Of a stretch of DNA of 64,000 nucleotides, positions 43,318 through 55,657 are shown piece after piece. Both the position numbers and the translations under genes were made by a program. Every line of letters begins with the position of its first letter. The stretch's first letter is position 1. Under the pieces are notes generated by a model. It saw nothing but the letters and a program-made list of their open reading frames with translations. It had not been told where the DNA came from and ran no database searches. Location of the stretch: the NCBI GenBank assembly GCA_007115705.1, contig QXEO01000339.1, positions 3,366,191 to 3,430,190 of the forward strand, given 5' to 3'. Source of the stretch: Dactylis glomerata (Eukaryota > Streptophyta > Magnoliopsida > Poales > Poaceae).

Positions 43318-46300
43318 TGTAACACCCTACTTTTTGTGAACCAGAATTGAACTAAATTTCAATTGCATGAAATAAGGGAAAAATAAAAACTTGCTTTTCA
43401 AAGTGTGCTTGTGTGCTAGGGTTTGAATTTCCATTTGGTGTTGCATGATTTCATGTGCATGTGTGTGGGTGCTATTTAATTTCTTTTTCTTTTCAAATTC
43501 CATTTGAACATGTTGCATGAATGCATGAGTGTGTGCTATGATTTCATGCTATTGCTAGACCTAGTAGAATGGATGCTTGACACCAACAATCTTTTTCTCC
43601 ATTTTATTTAAACTTTATTTTTGCACCCCATATTTGAAAAATAGGAACTCATCCAAAACCCTATCTCCACTCGGCCAAAAATATTGAAACTTGGTGGATG
43701 CCTTGCTATCCATTTAAAAACACTTCTGAACCATTCACCACCACCATTGGATCAAAACTTTGAACTATTCAAAATTCAAATGAATTTTGGCCAAATTCAT
43801 CAAACTTTCTTCTTCTCTTTTGTTTTCCTCTATCACTCACTTGCAAACCGACCAAGTGACTCAAGTCTTAGCCAGCCACCTCTTTTTCTTCCCTCTGCAC
43901 TGTAGCAACAGCATCCCAGCCCCCTTGTCCTTTTTGCTTGGAAGATCTTGGGGAGGCCCGAGGCAAATCTTTGCAAGATTTGCACTCCACCCTTCTCACC
44001 CCTCTCCACCACCTCTCACCCCCAAGCAGCGATGAGTTGAGCACCAGAGACCTCCCAGGACCCCACCTGCAAGCCCCTCATTTCCCCTACCTCACCATTC
44101 CCTCTCTCTCATGCCAATGCTGACTAGAGCGCGCCCGTTGGAGACCGGGGCCTCGACAGCACGCCAGCGCCTGCAGCCACGCCAGTGGACGCCCAGACAC
44201 ACCACCCCCGTCGCACAACCTGCAGCAGTCGACCACGCTGCCTGTAGGCCACCCCACAACCCAAGCTCTGACCGCGCCGCGCACGGGCCATGGATGCCGA
44301 GAGCGTGCATCGCATTCCCGCCCGTGCACACACCCTTTCCTCCCCGGCAGCACACGAACCTGCAAGGCATCGAAGCCATGTCGCCATGCCACCTTTGCCC
44401 TGCACGCTCGAGCCCCCACTCACCCTGGCCGTGATAGGATTTTTGCGCACGATAACTGAACCCGATCGATTTGCGACTGGGACAGGAAGCCACTCTTGTT
44501 CTCCCCTGCAGCACTGGACCGAGACCACAACGCCGTCCCCAACCCACCGCCCAAACCACCCAATCGTTTCCGACGAGCTCACCCTAAACCGAGACCACCC
44601 GAGGCTTTAAAACCACCCCACCCTCTCACACCACCCTCTCTGCTCGCCATTTGCTCCCTCTCCCTTTCCTCTCCCCTCTGTGAGCTTCCCCAGCTGCAGC
44701 CCACGCTCACACTCCCCTTGACCAGCCCTAGCGAGCTCACCGGAGAATCACCGAAGCCAAGGAAGAAGGGGAAGGTTGCCGTCGGATTTCATCATCGCCA
44801 CCCTCTCTTTTCTTCCCCACTGGCTTCCAAGATCTCTCTTGCGTCTAACGCTATACTTTTTGTGCCCTAGATATACCGGTAGCCGACGACATCATCGACC
44901 TCGTCGGAGCACCTGGGAACAATGGCGGCGAGTTAGGGCGAAGCTGTGGTCCCGTTCACCTCTCTGACAACATCATCCAGCATCTCCGACACTCCGCCGC
45001 TGAACCACGCCGTCCTATCATCGCCGACGAGCCCTAGGTGAGCACCGCACCACCCTAGTGAAACCCTAGCCTCGTCGACGTCCTATCCTTCTGTCGCGGA
45101 GCTGACGATCGAGCGCCGTCGATCTCCAATTGATCGGACGGCCGAGATCGGCGCATACCGCTTCGGTCGCCCGGGGCCGCTGATAGCCGGGCCCCACTGG
45201 CAGGCCATTTAAATTTGCCCTCCCACGCGTCGCCGGCAGATCTGGGCCAGATTCGCACCGATTCGGCCCAGTCCGGGCAGATCTGGCCCGCGCCGTATTT
45301 TTTTAGAAAATGTTCTATTATTTTTTTTGTTCTGTAAACTTTGAAATTCCATAGAATTTGTTCTGTACAAGCAAATGAGTTGATTCAAATTTCCATGGGT
45401 AGCTTAGATGAATACCTTTCAGATGGCATAGGTCTCATATTTTTAGAAGCACTGTAGATCAGAAGGTAAATAGTGGTGTGATATTAGCCCTTTTTCAATC
45501 TTAAATGCAAATCTTGGGTTTTATGTACTGAAAATGAGTGAATTCAATTTTTAGTGATAACTTGTTATGATATCTTGCTTGACTCACTGGTTTTGCTATT
45601 TTAGGACTTATAGTTTTATACTAGCAATTAATATGGCAATGTGTGTATTTAGTCTTCGAAAAATCATCATTTGCAGTAGGAATGGAATTTTGTGTTGAAT
45701 CCAACTTTGTTGGATTGTGTTCTAGAAGAGCTTTCCAGAGCACTTTACTGCATATTTTTCTGAAGTTCAGAGAATATCTGAGGATTATTTTGGTGCTCTA
45801 GTGTTATTTCCCTATTGCTTAATTCATAGGAAATTAACCATAGATTGTTTTTTAGTGACTCCAACTTTGTTGGGTTCTTAAGATTGTTGTCAACCTGCAA
45901 GTATGCTAGGTGTACTGTTTGATCCATTTGATTGCCTGCATGCTTGATTTGGTTGCCAAGTTGTTATGATCACTTCAAATAAGAAACCCTAGTTTCTAAT
46001 AGGGATAATTGCTAATTAAAAACTTATAAAATCTTAACTTACCTTCTAAACATGTTTGTTTCTGATACTCTATGATGGTGTGATATGAAGTGCTGAATTG
46101 TTTGTGACTTGAGCATGCTTGTTTATTTATTTGTGCGTTATTATTTTTCCCGGCAATAGAATCGAACGAGGAGTGTACCGAGGAAGGTGAAGTGTACGAG
46201 TACCAGGACGAGGAGGACCAGGGACAAGCCAGCCAAGGCAAGCCATCTAACTTGATGCATATCCGAATGCCCTATATACACATTTGCATGTCTCTTTCTG

Positions 46301-47998
46301 TTTTATTAAAGTGCATGATCTTATATTGCTATAGTCCTTATAGCAATTAGTTGTTGGCTCAAGCTCCGCGAGTCAAATTGTTATCATCCATTGAGATGAC
46401 CCATTTTGGTTACCTATTCTTCACCCTTGTAATAGTGGCTTGTTGATTAGCAACAAAGCCTTTGATAAACCCTCTAGTGGAGCTAAAACTCTACGAAATG
46501 GGAACACTCAAAGAAAGTTTATAAAATGTTTCCAAAAACCTTGGGGTAGCACCTACCCCACTGAAATGTTTTCAAAAATGGTTTTGACCAAAATGGAGGA
46601 CAAAGGAGATGGTGGTTTTTATATGACATTGGTGATCACTAAGCGTTCGCTCAGAACAATTAACCCGTGCTGCCACATTACCCCGGTATGGGACGGGGCT
46701 TAGTCTGAAGTTTATTTGCTTTAGTGCGGGGAGCCTCACACTATATAAGGGTTTGTAGGACCCCAGAATCTGGGTTGCCGCCAGTTTATGGGCAATAGAA
46801 AATCGGGATCCTTCGGGATTTATCCGGCCAGAAGACACTTGGGTTTCTCCCGCCGTGGCACTGGAACTACGCTCGGCAGAGGTAGACGACCAGGGTTTGC
46901 CGGGGATGTATACTCCACAGGGTAGGCACCCATACTAAGGTGGATAGATGGAAGGCTATGATCGATTATCCGAACCCCGCATGCTTGTGTATGACGGTTC
47001 GAGGTGGTATCCCGGCGGATTTATCGGACGGTGTGGGTAAAGTGTACAACCTCTGCAGAGTGTAAATCTATTCGAATAGCCGAGTCCTCGGTCATGGACG
47101 GTTGGGACGACCATTGCTTAGCCCAATGTCGGTTTTTGGTTTTCAAAGGATGTTTTCGAAGGAAATGGAGAAGGATGCCGGACAGAGTACTTGGAGGGTA
47201 CTGCCGTGGCACGGATATGGTTCGGAGTACTCGTAGGGTACTGCCGAGGAAATTGAGATGGTCATGTGTGATTGACCAGGTCTATACAGAAGGGTGGTCA
47301 TGTTTGATTGACCACCGGCTCTTCTCTTGAAAATGAGCTTCCCCCTTTCCTAGAGATTTTTCTAAAATGGTTTATAAAAATTCTTCTTTAATAAGGATAT
47401 AGAGATGTCGTATGACATGCTATATTGACAAGGGAAACTATGATATAGAGATGTCATATGACATGCTATATCGACAAGAGAAACTATGATATAGAGATGT
47501 CGTATGACATGCTATATCGACACGAGAAACCATGGTTAGAATTGAGCACTAGCCTTGAACCAACTTCCCTTGCTACAGCCAAATAGCATGCAACTTGTTT
47601 CCTCTTAGGTGGTTTGCGAGTACAATTCCAAAATGTACTCACGGCTTTGTCCCTGGCTATTAACTTGGCGAGATTTTGAAGAAGACTACGATGATGATGG
47701 TGAGGAGTTCGACAATGCCGGTGCGAACTAGGATCCGTCTCTCGGTCAGTCACCTGTAGGGTAGAGGCATGACACGGACTACCAATGCTACTTTTGATTC
47801 GGCTGCTATGTTTAGTGAACTTGCCCTGCGAGGCATTTGAATACGGCCAAGTGGCCATGTAAGACTAATCGACTTATTTATGTAATGGATGATGTACTCT
47901 ATAATGCCAACTCTGTTATGTGGATTCATGATGGTCTTCCTGGGATCATGAATTGTATGCATAACGGGAATTCCGGGTGGTAAACCGGGGTCCCCACA
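43318..47998 (+). repeat. 3' LTR of the nested gypsy, 4.68 kb
   Basis: It aligns end to end with 32705-37371. The hairpins (47051-47098), acidic exon-like stretch (about 46160-46250) and TATA-like box (44606-44612) are all kept. A short duplicated GAAACCCTAGTTTCTAATA stretch at about 45981-45999 is absent from the 5' LTR. Confidence 0.93.
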
Positions 47999-48003
47999 CC
48001 CAA

Positions 48004-49507
48004 CTTCAAACCCACGGTCTAACAACAACTCCCTAAGGTGCTCATACCACGCACGTGGGGCTTGTTTAAGGCTATAGAGTGCCTTATGGAGTTTGTAGAC
48101 ATGGCTAGGGAAGTTGAGGTCCTCAAATCCCTGGGGTTGCTTAACATACACTTCCTCTTTCAATGGACCATTAAGAAAAGCACTTTTAACATCCATTTGT
48201 TGTAACTTATAATTATGATGAGTGGCATATGCAAGAAGGATACGGATGGACTCAAGGCGAGCCACGGGAGCATAAGTCTCTCCAAAGTCAATGCCTTCAA
48301 CTTGAGAGAAACCTTGAGTAACCAATCTTGCCTTGTTCCTCACAACAATTCCATGCTCATCTTGCTTGTTCTTGAATATCCACTTTGTGCCAATCACATT
48401 GCGGTACTCTCTTGGCTTCTCCACTAACACCCACACATTATTGCGCTTGAAGTTATTGAGTTCTTCATGCATAGCATCCAACCAGTCCGGATCTTCAAGT
48501 GCTTCAAATACTTTCTTAGGTTCAACCATGGAGATATAGGCATGATGATTGCTAAATTTTGCCAATTGACTCCAGGTTGACACTTTGCCTCTTAAATCTC
48601 CAATAAACCTCTCAATGGTATGACCTCTAAGTTCCAAGTTCCTTTCAACTCTTCTCTTGCGACGGGCTTCGATCTCCTCATTTGACCTTTGAGGAATCAC
48701 TTGATCATCTTGATCATTTTGGTCCCCGTCTTGACCATCAACTTGACCTTGATCATCATTATGTACATCATCACTCTCTTCATGAGTAGGTTGATCTTGC
48801 TATTGTGAAGAGTTAGGGGCGGTTGAGATAACCAAAGAGGATGGTGGTGCCCCTTCTTCTTCATGAAGGTCCTTGTCTTATTCTTCGGTTGGTGCCTTAG
48901 TTGCTTCTTCGGGAGAGGCTTGTTGAGCTTGTGTAGATGACGGCTCCACTTGAGTAGAGCATAGTCCTTCTCGGTCCGCCACAAGGTGTCCCTCAATGGG
49001 GCGGAAAAATCCGACACCCATTCTTCTTATGGCATCTTGAGGTATTTCATCATCTACATCACAAGCAACAACATCTCGCCCCCCTTGGGAGCTATCATTT
49101 TTTTCGAATACCACACTACAAGATTCTTCAACACATCCGGTGGACTTGTTGAAGACTCTATAAGTGTGGGATTCGGCACCATAACCAACAAAAATATCTT
49201 CTATTGCTTTTGGTTCAAATTTACCTAAACGAACTCCTTTTCTAAGAAAGAAACACTTATAACCGGAAACCCGGAAGTACATGATGTTGGGCTTGCTTCC
49301 GGTAAGAATTTCATAAGGAGTCATGTTCAAGCCTTTGCGGAGGAAGAGCTGGTTCGATGAGTGACAAGCTGTAGAGATGGCTTCGGCCCAAAAGTTGTAT
49401 GGAGACTTAAACTCCGCCAACATGGACCTAGCCATATCCATAAGAGTCCGGTTCTTCCTCTCGGCTACACCATTTTGTTGAGGGGTGTATGCAATGGAAT
49501 ATTGATG
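48004..49507 (-). pseudogene. Copia copy B integrase C-terminus and 5' half of reverse transcriptase
   Basis: It reads rightward to leftward from the integrase stop to the gypsy insertion. It includes MDMARSMLAEFKSPYNFWAE, MTPYEILTGSKPNIMYFRV, the linker, and the RT start WLDAMHEELNNFKRNNVWVL, TYAPVARLESIRILLAYATH and QMDVKSAFLNG up to DRGFEVG. The frame is whole across the C-run that is shortened in copy A. In the acidic linker copy B has TAA at about 48879-48881 where copy A has CAA, and a TAG at about 48801. Confidence 0.87.
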
Positions 49508-50381
49508 TCATATCCCCTCATCACTGAGAAAGCCATTTAAGGTGTAGTTCTTGAATTCGGATCCATTGTCACTTCTTATTGCCAATATATTTTGCCCATA
49601 TTGACGTTCAACTTCTTTGGCAAAGTCGATGACGGTTTGTTGAGTCTCACTCTTGTGTGTGAAGAAATAGACCCAAGTATATCTTGAATAGTCATCAACA
49701 ATCACCAAACAATATTTCTTCCCACCAAGACTTGCATGAGAGGGAGGACCAAAAAGATCCACATGAAGGAGCTCCAAAACCCTCTTGGAAGAAATGATAG
49801 TCTTGCTTGAATGGGGAGAATCATGCATTTTTCCTAGAATGCAAGCCCTGCAAACACGATCTTTGGCAAAGGAAACATTCTCTTTTAGTCCGAGGATGTG
49901 GCCACCCTTGTGAAGGCTTTGCAAAGTTCTCATATTGACATGGGCTAGTCGGCGATGCCAAAGCCAACCAACATCGGCCTTTCCAAATAAACACATTGCT
50001 CTTGTAGTGGTTTTCCCCGAGAAGTCCACCACATACAAGTTGTTTTCAATGTGCCCAACGAAAGTGACCTTTAGAGACTTGCTCCACAAGAGTACCACAA
50101 TTTCATTATCAATGAAGACGGCAAAGCCCATCTTACCAAGTGCACGAACTGAAAGTAAATTGTAACCAAGGGTCTCAACAAGCATGACGTCCACAAGGGA
50201 AATATCCGGTGCGACCACCACCTTGCCAAGACCCAATACCTTGGATTGTGACATGTCTCCATAAGTGACGGTTATATTGTTGATGTTAGGCCTCATCTCC
50301 GTCATGATCTTCTTGCTTCCGGTCATATGACTTGTGCATCCACTATCAAGCACCCATTTTGATCCACCGGAAGCATAGTCC
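49508..50381 (-). pseudogene. Copia copy B protease, GAG-pre-integrase and integrase core
   Basis: A 281-codon open stretch (50353-49508) that shows what the CACTA split in copy A. Protease WVLDSGCTSHMTG runs without break into GWLWHRRLAHVNM, CRACILGKMH, LLHVDLFGP and RSDNGSEF. It then stops at the TGA also present in copy A. The upstream TAG (50381-50383) is also shared with copy A. Confidence 0.88.
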
Positions 50382-51317
50382 TACAAGAGATCATTGTTTG
50401 GTTTTAGGTCCCCATTTCTCAATGGGTCCTCTTTTGTTAGCAACAAGGGTCTTTGGAACCCAAATAGACCAAGCAACATAAGCATCATTTGGACCAACAT
50501 ATTATGTATACACATCACCATAATAATCACGAAATAAAACATAGTGGAGGTTAGCAATTCCCGCACGATCATCATGAGTGGCTTTGCCACCCACAATGGG
50601 ATCCTTCTTTGCTTGTGCGGGCTTGGCCTTCTTTTTCTTGTTGTTGTTCTTCTTCTTTGAGACAAAGCCAATCCCCGTTTTATCATTAAATGCCTTTTGC
50701 TTACTCAAAAGGTCATTCAAGTTTTTCTCACCTATGGGAATGGTGGACTTGGCAAGCTCATCTTTCAACCTAGCATTTTCTTCAATAACATTTGCATGAT
50801 CACAAGTAGAAGTAGAAGAACTAGGCACAACATTCTTAGTCAATTGAATTTGAAGTTGTTCATATGACTTGGCAAGAGTAGAGTGTTCACTTTTCAAGGC
50901 CTTGTGAGCCTTGTCAAGATCTTCTAAATCCTTACCAAGTTTATCATGACCAACACCAAATTCAATCTTTACCTTTTTAAGCATTTTTACTTTGGCCCTA
51001 GCATGGTCACGCTCTTTAATGAGTTTAGAGATAACTTCATTATTAGATTCCTCAATGGAATCATGCTTCTCTTCAAGAGTTGCTCGTTCCTCTTCCTCTC
51101 CTTCAAGAGAGTCTTTTAGTGAGGCAATGTTTTGAGCATATTCTTTTTCAAGCCTCATTTCTTCATCTATTTTTCAAGAGTCTTACCATATTGACTCAAT
51201 AGGCTTTCAAAGTGTAGCTTGTGTACACCATCTATACTAGACACATAATCATCAAAAGCAATGATTTCTTCCTTTACTCTAAGACTAGCAAGATCATTCA
51301 AAGGAGCATCATTTGTC
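50382..51317 (-). pseudogene. Copia copy B Gag-side coiled-coil linker
   Basis: It is open from 51158 to 50502: LEKEYAQNIASLKDSLEGEE, EESNNEVISKLIKERDHARA, DLEDLDKAHKALKSEHSTLA, then ENARLKDELAKS and a Lys-rich block (KKKNNNKKKKAKPAQAKK). The heptad pattern predicts a coiled coil of more than 100 residues. A one-base loss near 51170 shifts it from the preceding part (51487-51167). Confidence 0.72.
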
Positions 51318-52811
51318 TTAGAGAAAGGGAAGGAAAGGTGTGGGTGATACCTCGGAAGATTTGGCCATAAGGCACTTGACGTTCTTGATGAAAGAGTCCT
51401 CATTGGGGGATTCAAAGAGTGATGTGGAAGAGGTGGAGGTGGTTGCGATTGCGGCCATCTCACTAGTCGAGGTTTCTTCTTCATCACTTTTATTTGCGGA
51501 GTACTCTTCTTGAGTCAAGAACACAAACTTTGGTTGCTTCTTCTTGGGTCCACCCTTCTTCACAAATGGCTTCTTTGATGGAGACTTGGTCTTGCTCTTG
51601 AGAATGAGCTTGCCACCATGATCTTCTCTCTTCTCGTAAGGACACTTGGCAATGAAGTGAAATCTATCATTGCAATTGTAGCATGTCCTCACCCTTTGAC
51701 CATTATTGTCACTCCTTTGAAAGCCACTTGACTTGCTTCTTCTTTGATTGTCTTCTTTAGCCTTGTGGGGATCAACCCAAAAGGTTTTTCCATAGAAAGT
51801 CATGTGCTCATGGTACTCATGCCTCATATCTTCGGGACACATCTTTAGTCTTGCTTCAATACTTGCTTGAAGAGGAACTTCTTTCTCAACCACACTTGCC
51901 TTTAATGCAAGATTGGAGCTTCTTTGCATTCCCAAGGCACGAGCATGAGCATCTTTCACATTTTGTGAGGCAACCTTGCAGGCTTGAATCTCTTGAATCA
52001 CTTGATTAGAGGTCATCTCATGAAAGTTGTGCTTTCCTTGAACACTCTTGACATCCGCGGGCTCATATGGGGTGAGAGCAAGAATGTAATTCATCTTGAT
52101 CCACTCATCATCAATATGGTGAGCACCTAGGTTCTTGAAGGTGGTAGCAATGGCCTTGAGTCTTCTATACATCTCTTGATAGTCCTCACCATCCTTCATG
52201 AAGAATCCCTCCGCTTGATTTGAGAAGGCCACATATCTTGTTCTCTTCATGCTCTCATTGCCAACAAATACATCGGAGAGGCCTTGCCAAGCTTCTTTGG
52301 TAGTGGAGAAGTGTTGGATGTGAGGCAAGTCCTTGGACCCATCGACCACCTCTCTTCTTGTCAAGTTGTTGGGATCCACGGCCTTGAATCCTTCTTCAAC
52401 AATCCTCCAAAGCTCGATGCAAGAACTGCGCATATGAGAGATCATTTGATATTGCCATTGACCAAAGTTTAATGCATCTAGCTTAGGTGGGTCACCTCTA
52501 TTGTTAATATGAGGATGAGGGATCGGCGGGTCGGGTGAATACCAATGAGGGAATTCACCTTTCCCGTCGCCCTTAGTGCAAGACTTAGCATCGGTACCTT
52601 TGTCGGCATCCTCTTCTTCCAACCCCACATTCTCCACTTGTGGAGTAGCGGGTTTTTTCGGAGGAGGAGGAGGAGCTATAGGAGTTTTAGCTTGCATGAG
52701 TTACGCTATCATTTCACACAACTCGCTTATTTGAGATGTCATGGATGATTCCAAGGTTTTGAAATCATCCACGAAAACTTGACCTGAGCCCTCACTCTGT
52801 TGGGTGCCCAT
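51318..52811 (-). pseudogene. Copia copy B Gag
   Basis: The ATG at 52811 is as in copy A. A TAA at about 52698-52700 replaces the CAA of copy A. The rest is open to 51318 with the same Gag core and an intact zinc knuckle (CYNCNDRFHFIAKC). Eighteen codons present in copy A after NLTRREVVD are deleted near 52340, between short CGACC-like ends. It ends at the same TAA as copy A, where the linker frame changes. Confidence 0.87.
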
Positions 52812-52845
52812 ACTCTTAGGCGGTTAAGCCCGAATAAAGAGTCGA

Positions 52846-52859
52846 GGCTCTGATACCAA
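52846..52859 (-). other. Primer-binding site of copia copy B
   Basis: The minus strand reads TTGGTATCAGAGCC, next to LTR3. Confidence 0.9.
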
Positions 52860-52860
52860 C

Positions 52861-54147
52861 TGAACGGATCGTAAGGGCACCTAGAGGGGGGGTGAATAGG
52901 TGCTACTCAAATTTAGGCTTGACACAAAAGGTAAATTCTCTAGATATGCAACTAGGTTGAATTTACCTATATGACAACTAGCAAGCTAAGCAAGATATGA
53001 TATATAAAGGCAATAAAGGATAGAGGTAACCAAGAGTGGAGCACACGGAGACACGGATGTAATTCTCGTAGTTCCTTCCTTTTTAGGGGAAGTACGTCTA
53101 TGTTGGAGAGGTGTGGTTGCCACAAAGGCCTAACCAATGCCACAAAGGCTCACCCTATTCTCCGGTGCAAGCTTCCGCCACAAAGGCCTAGCTCACTTTC
53201 CACTAAGGGATTCCTCAAGGCGGAACCGGCCTTTACAATCTTGGGGCACGCATCCACAAGTGAATTGGAGGCTCGCAAGGACAACACAATGCTGTCAAAC
53301 AACAAGTATCAAGATATCAATCACACAAATCAAGGTCTAGGGACACAAGGGAACCTAAGACACAAGGGCCCTCAAGCAAATGAGAGGGGAAAGTAAATCG
53401 CTTCGGTGAGGATATAGATCAAGGCCTTCTCCTTTGATTCTCCAAAGATCAAGAGCTTTGGTGGGTTGAGGGAGGAGATCTTGTGATTTTTGTGGCTCCA
53501 AATGTGGTGTTCATCTTGCTTGGGACGAGCAGCTTGAGGTGGAAGAAGGGGAGGGGTATTTATAGCCCCTCCCAAAATGTAACCATTGCTGCCTCGGGGG
53601 GGGCGGATTATCCGACCAAAGTATGGCCGGATTATCCGGTCAGTCAGATTATCCGGCCCGGAATGAAATATCCGGGCCAATAATCCGGCCCGGTTCCTAG
53701 GTGACGCCGAGCTGAGTCCTTAGCCATTTTTCCTCGAGATTCTTGGGGGGCGGATTATCCGGCCAGGAATGAAATATCCGGCCAAATAATCTGGCCCCAT
53801 GCCTGGGTGACGCCGAGCCAGGTCCTTAGCCATTTCGCTGAAATCTTTGAGGGCGGCAGATTATTCGGCCATGGATGAAATATCTGGCCCAATAATCTGG
53901 CCCCATGCCTGGGTGACGCCGAGCCAGGTCCTTAGCTGTTTTGCTGAAATCTTGAGGGGGGCGGATTATCCAGCCATGGATGAAATATCCGGCCCAATAA
54001 TCCGGCCCCATATCTGGATGACGCCGGCTCAAGTCCTTAGCCGTTTTCTTCAAACTGAAAAACCTGAACCACTTTAACACACACTTAAATTCCTTATGTT
54101 GTTATCTAACACACAAAACATGAGGGATACAAAGTATGCTCTTTCAA
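52861..54147 (-). repeat. Copia LTR3 (5' LTR of copy B), truncated
   Basis: It matches the first 1.3 kb (plus-strand sense) of LTR1 and LTR2, including four palindromic U5 units, up to GTATGCTCTTTCAAT. Unrelated gypsy sequence then begins. The missing about 3.1 kb includes the LTR ORF and the promoter. Confidence 0.9.
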
Positions 54148-54849
54148 TGGTTGATCTAGAGAGACACACCTATGAGAGACGACGACGTCAAAAGCCTAAA
54201 CTTTAGGAGGATAGAATACTATACCCCTTATAGCAGGCAAGTGCTGCCAACCCATAGGAAAACGGTAAGGATGAACCCCAGGCTTATTGTTGAAGAAGAC
54301 TCACAATGGAAGATTACAGGAACAGAACGAAATCCACGGGAATAGGATAATATCATATTGAAGGTTACCAGAGCAGAATGGTATCATAAATTTTGAACAG
54401 AAATGGTATCATAAAAGAAGCAACCATAAGATGAAGAACCTCCAAGGACATCGACTAAAGTGGATGAAATGAAGACAGGAGACAACTCAGCTTGGTCTTC
54501 TGATTAACCCGAAGAGTGACTCTTCAGTGTCCAAAGTAGTTCATCAACTACCCTGCCGGATAGAAGCCCTACAATGGAGTAAGATTATCCTCAAGCAACC
54601 TTTGAGGAAGGTTGGTGCACAGGTTGTGAATAGACACCCACCTATTGTAAATGAAGATGAAGACTATCTATGGGTTCAAAAGATGACCCAGTGCCAAGTC
54701 AAAACCAAGGTGTTTCTGATTAAACCCAAAGACTTAGACTACCTACAAAAGTTTGTTTTAAGGGTGGTAGCCACCTAGGTAACCTAAACCCTACTTTCTT
54801 TCTAGCCTCTCCAATCTCGGGGACAAGATTTCTTTTAAGGGTGGTAGTC
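54148..54849 (+). mobile_element. 3' interior remnant of a second long-LTR gypsy
   Basis: It has no recognisable protein domain. The largest frame (54527-54778) codes for 83 residues of unknown type. It ends in CTCGGGGACAAGATTTC and the purine stretch TTTAAGGGTGGTAG just before an LTR, the standard 3' end of a cereal gypsy. The left edge is the break with copia LTR3. Confidence 0.7.
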
Positions 54850-55649
54850 TGTAACATCCCAAGATTTTAGTAAATTTTGGGGGAAATTTTTTGTTTTTGT
54901 TTTGCTTGTGTTGATTGAAAATTCACAAGATTTAAAACTTTTAGTTAATTAAAAGCTTCAGTAGAAAACTATTTCAAACCTTCTATCATTTTCTTGAAGA
55001 GTTTCTTTGAGAAGATGAAATTTTTCAAATAATATTTTTACACATGAATCTATGCAAGCTTGCTTGCAAAGGATGGTTTACAAAATTATTTATTTCATTA
55101 TCAAAACTAAGTTTGAAAGATAATTTCAAACATTATTTTATAAGGTTTTATCACTGATTTCTAAAAGGATTTATTTCAAACCCTATCTCCATATTTGCAT
55201 TTATGCAAGCAAGCCTCCTTGCCATGTTCATGAAGTTTACTGAAAAATTCCCTTTTATTTCAAAAATTAGTTTTATTACTAGTTTAGAACATTGCTTGGA
55301 TTATTAGAATAACTTAGGGATTTGTTTGAATTGATTTGAAGCATTTTTTTGCAAATTATATGAAACAAATAGAAATCAGAAAAAGGAAAAAGAAAATGAA
55401 AAAGATTAAAAATATAAAAGAGGCCGAGGGGGAACCGAAGCGGCCCAGCTCCGAATTCGGCCCACGACCCAGCCAGGCAGAACCCCGAAGGGGTACGTTC
55501 TTCTCCCCCTGCCTCGCTGACGACACGGGCCCACCTGGCAGACGCCTCTTCTTCCCCGGGCAGGAGACCCGCCCAAGCCCGACACCTCTTCTCCATTCGA
55601 TCGCTTCCAGCACCCTAAACCCTAGCCCGTTTCCCAAGTCAAGACCCGC

Positions 55650-55657
55650 TATATAAA
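55650..55657 (+). promoter_or_regulatory. TATA box of the second gypsy LTR
   Basis: TATATAAA about 800 bp into the LTR, followed by a pyrimidine-rich leader (CCCTCTGTCGCCTCCCTCG). Confidence 0.6.

Larger units (their letters stand above)
32705..47998 (+). mobile_element. Complete gypsy retrotransposon (chromodomain type), nested in copia B RT
   Basis: 15.3 kb with LTRs of 4.67 and 4.68 kb (TGTAACACCC...CCCCACA) flanked by the 5-bp duplication CCCAA (32700-32704 and 47999-48003). Copy A shows the empty site at 5930-5940. The interior has a primer site, an extra acidic coiled-coil ORF, gag, pol in the order protease, RT, RNase H, integrase, and a chromodomain remnant before the purine tract. 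This is the layout of chromoviruses (Tekay/Del-like). All coding frames carry stops. By eye the LTRs differ at about 15 of the first 720 aligned bases. Confidence 0.95.
27178..54147 (-). mobile_element. Copia retrotransposon copy B, same family, gypsy nested inside, 5' LTR truncated
   Basis: A second copy of the same copia family in the same orientation, sharing the LTR at 27178-31596. Its interior (31597-52860) is split at 32704/48004 by a complete gypsy element with CCCAA duplications; without it the interior is about 5.97 kb. The 5' LTR starts at 52861 and is lost after 54147, where unrelated gypsy sequence begins. The interior closely matches copy A and shares with it an integrase stop, a Gag frame change and a TAG before the protease. 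It also has private damage: a CAA-to-TAA change in gag, a 54-bp gag deletion and a one-base linker deletion. Confidence 0.88.
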
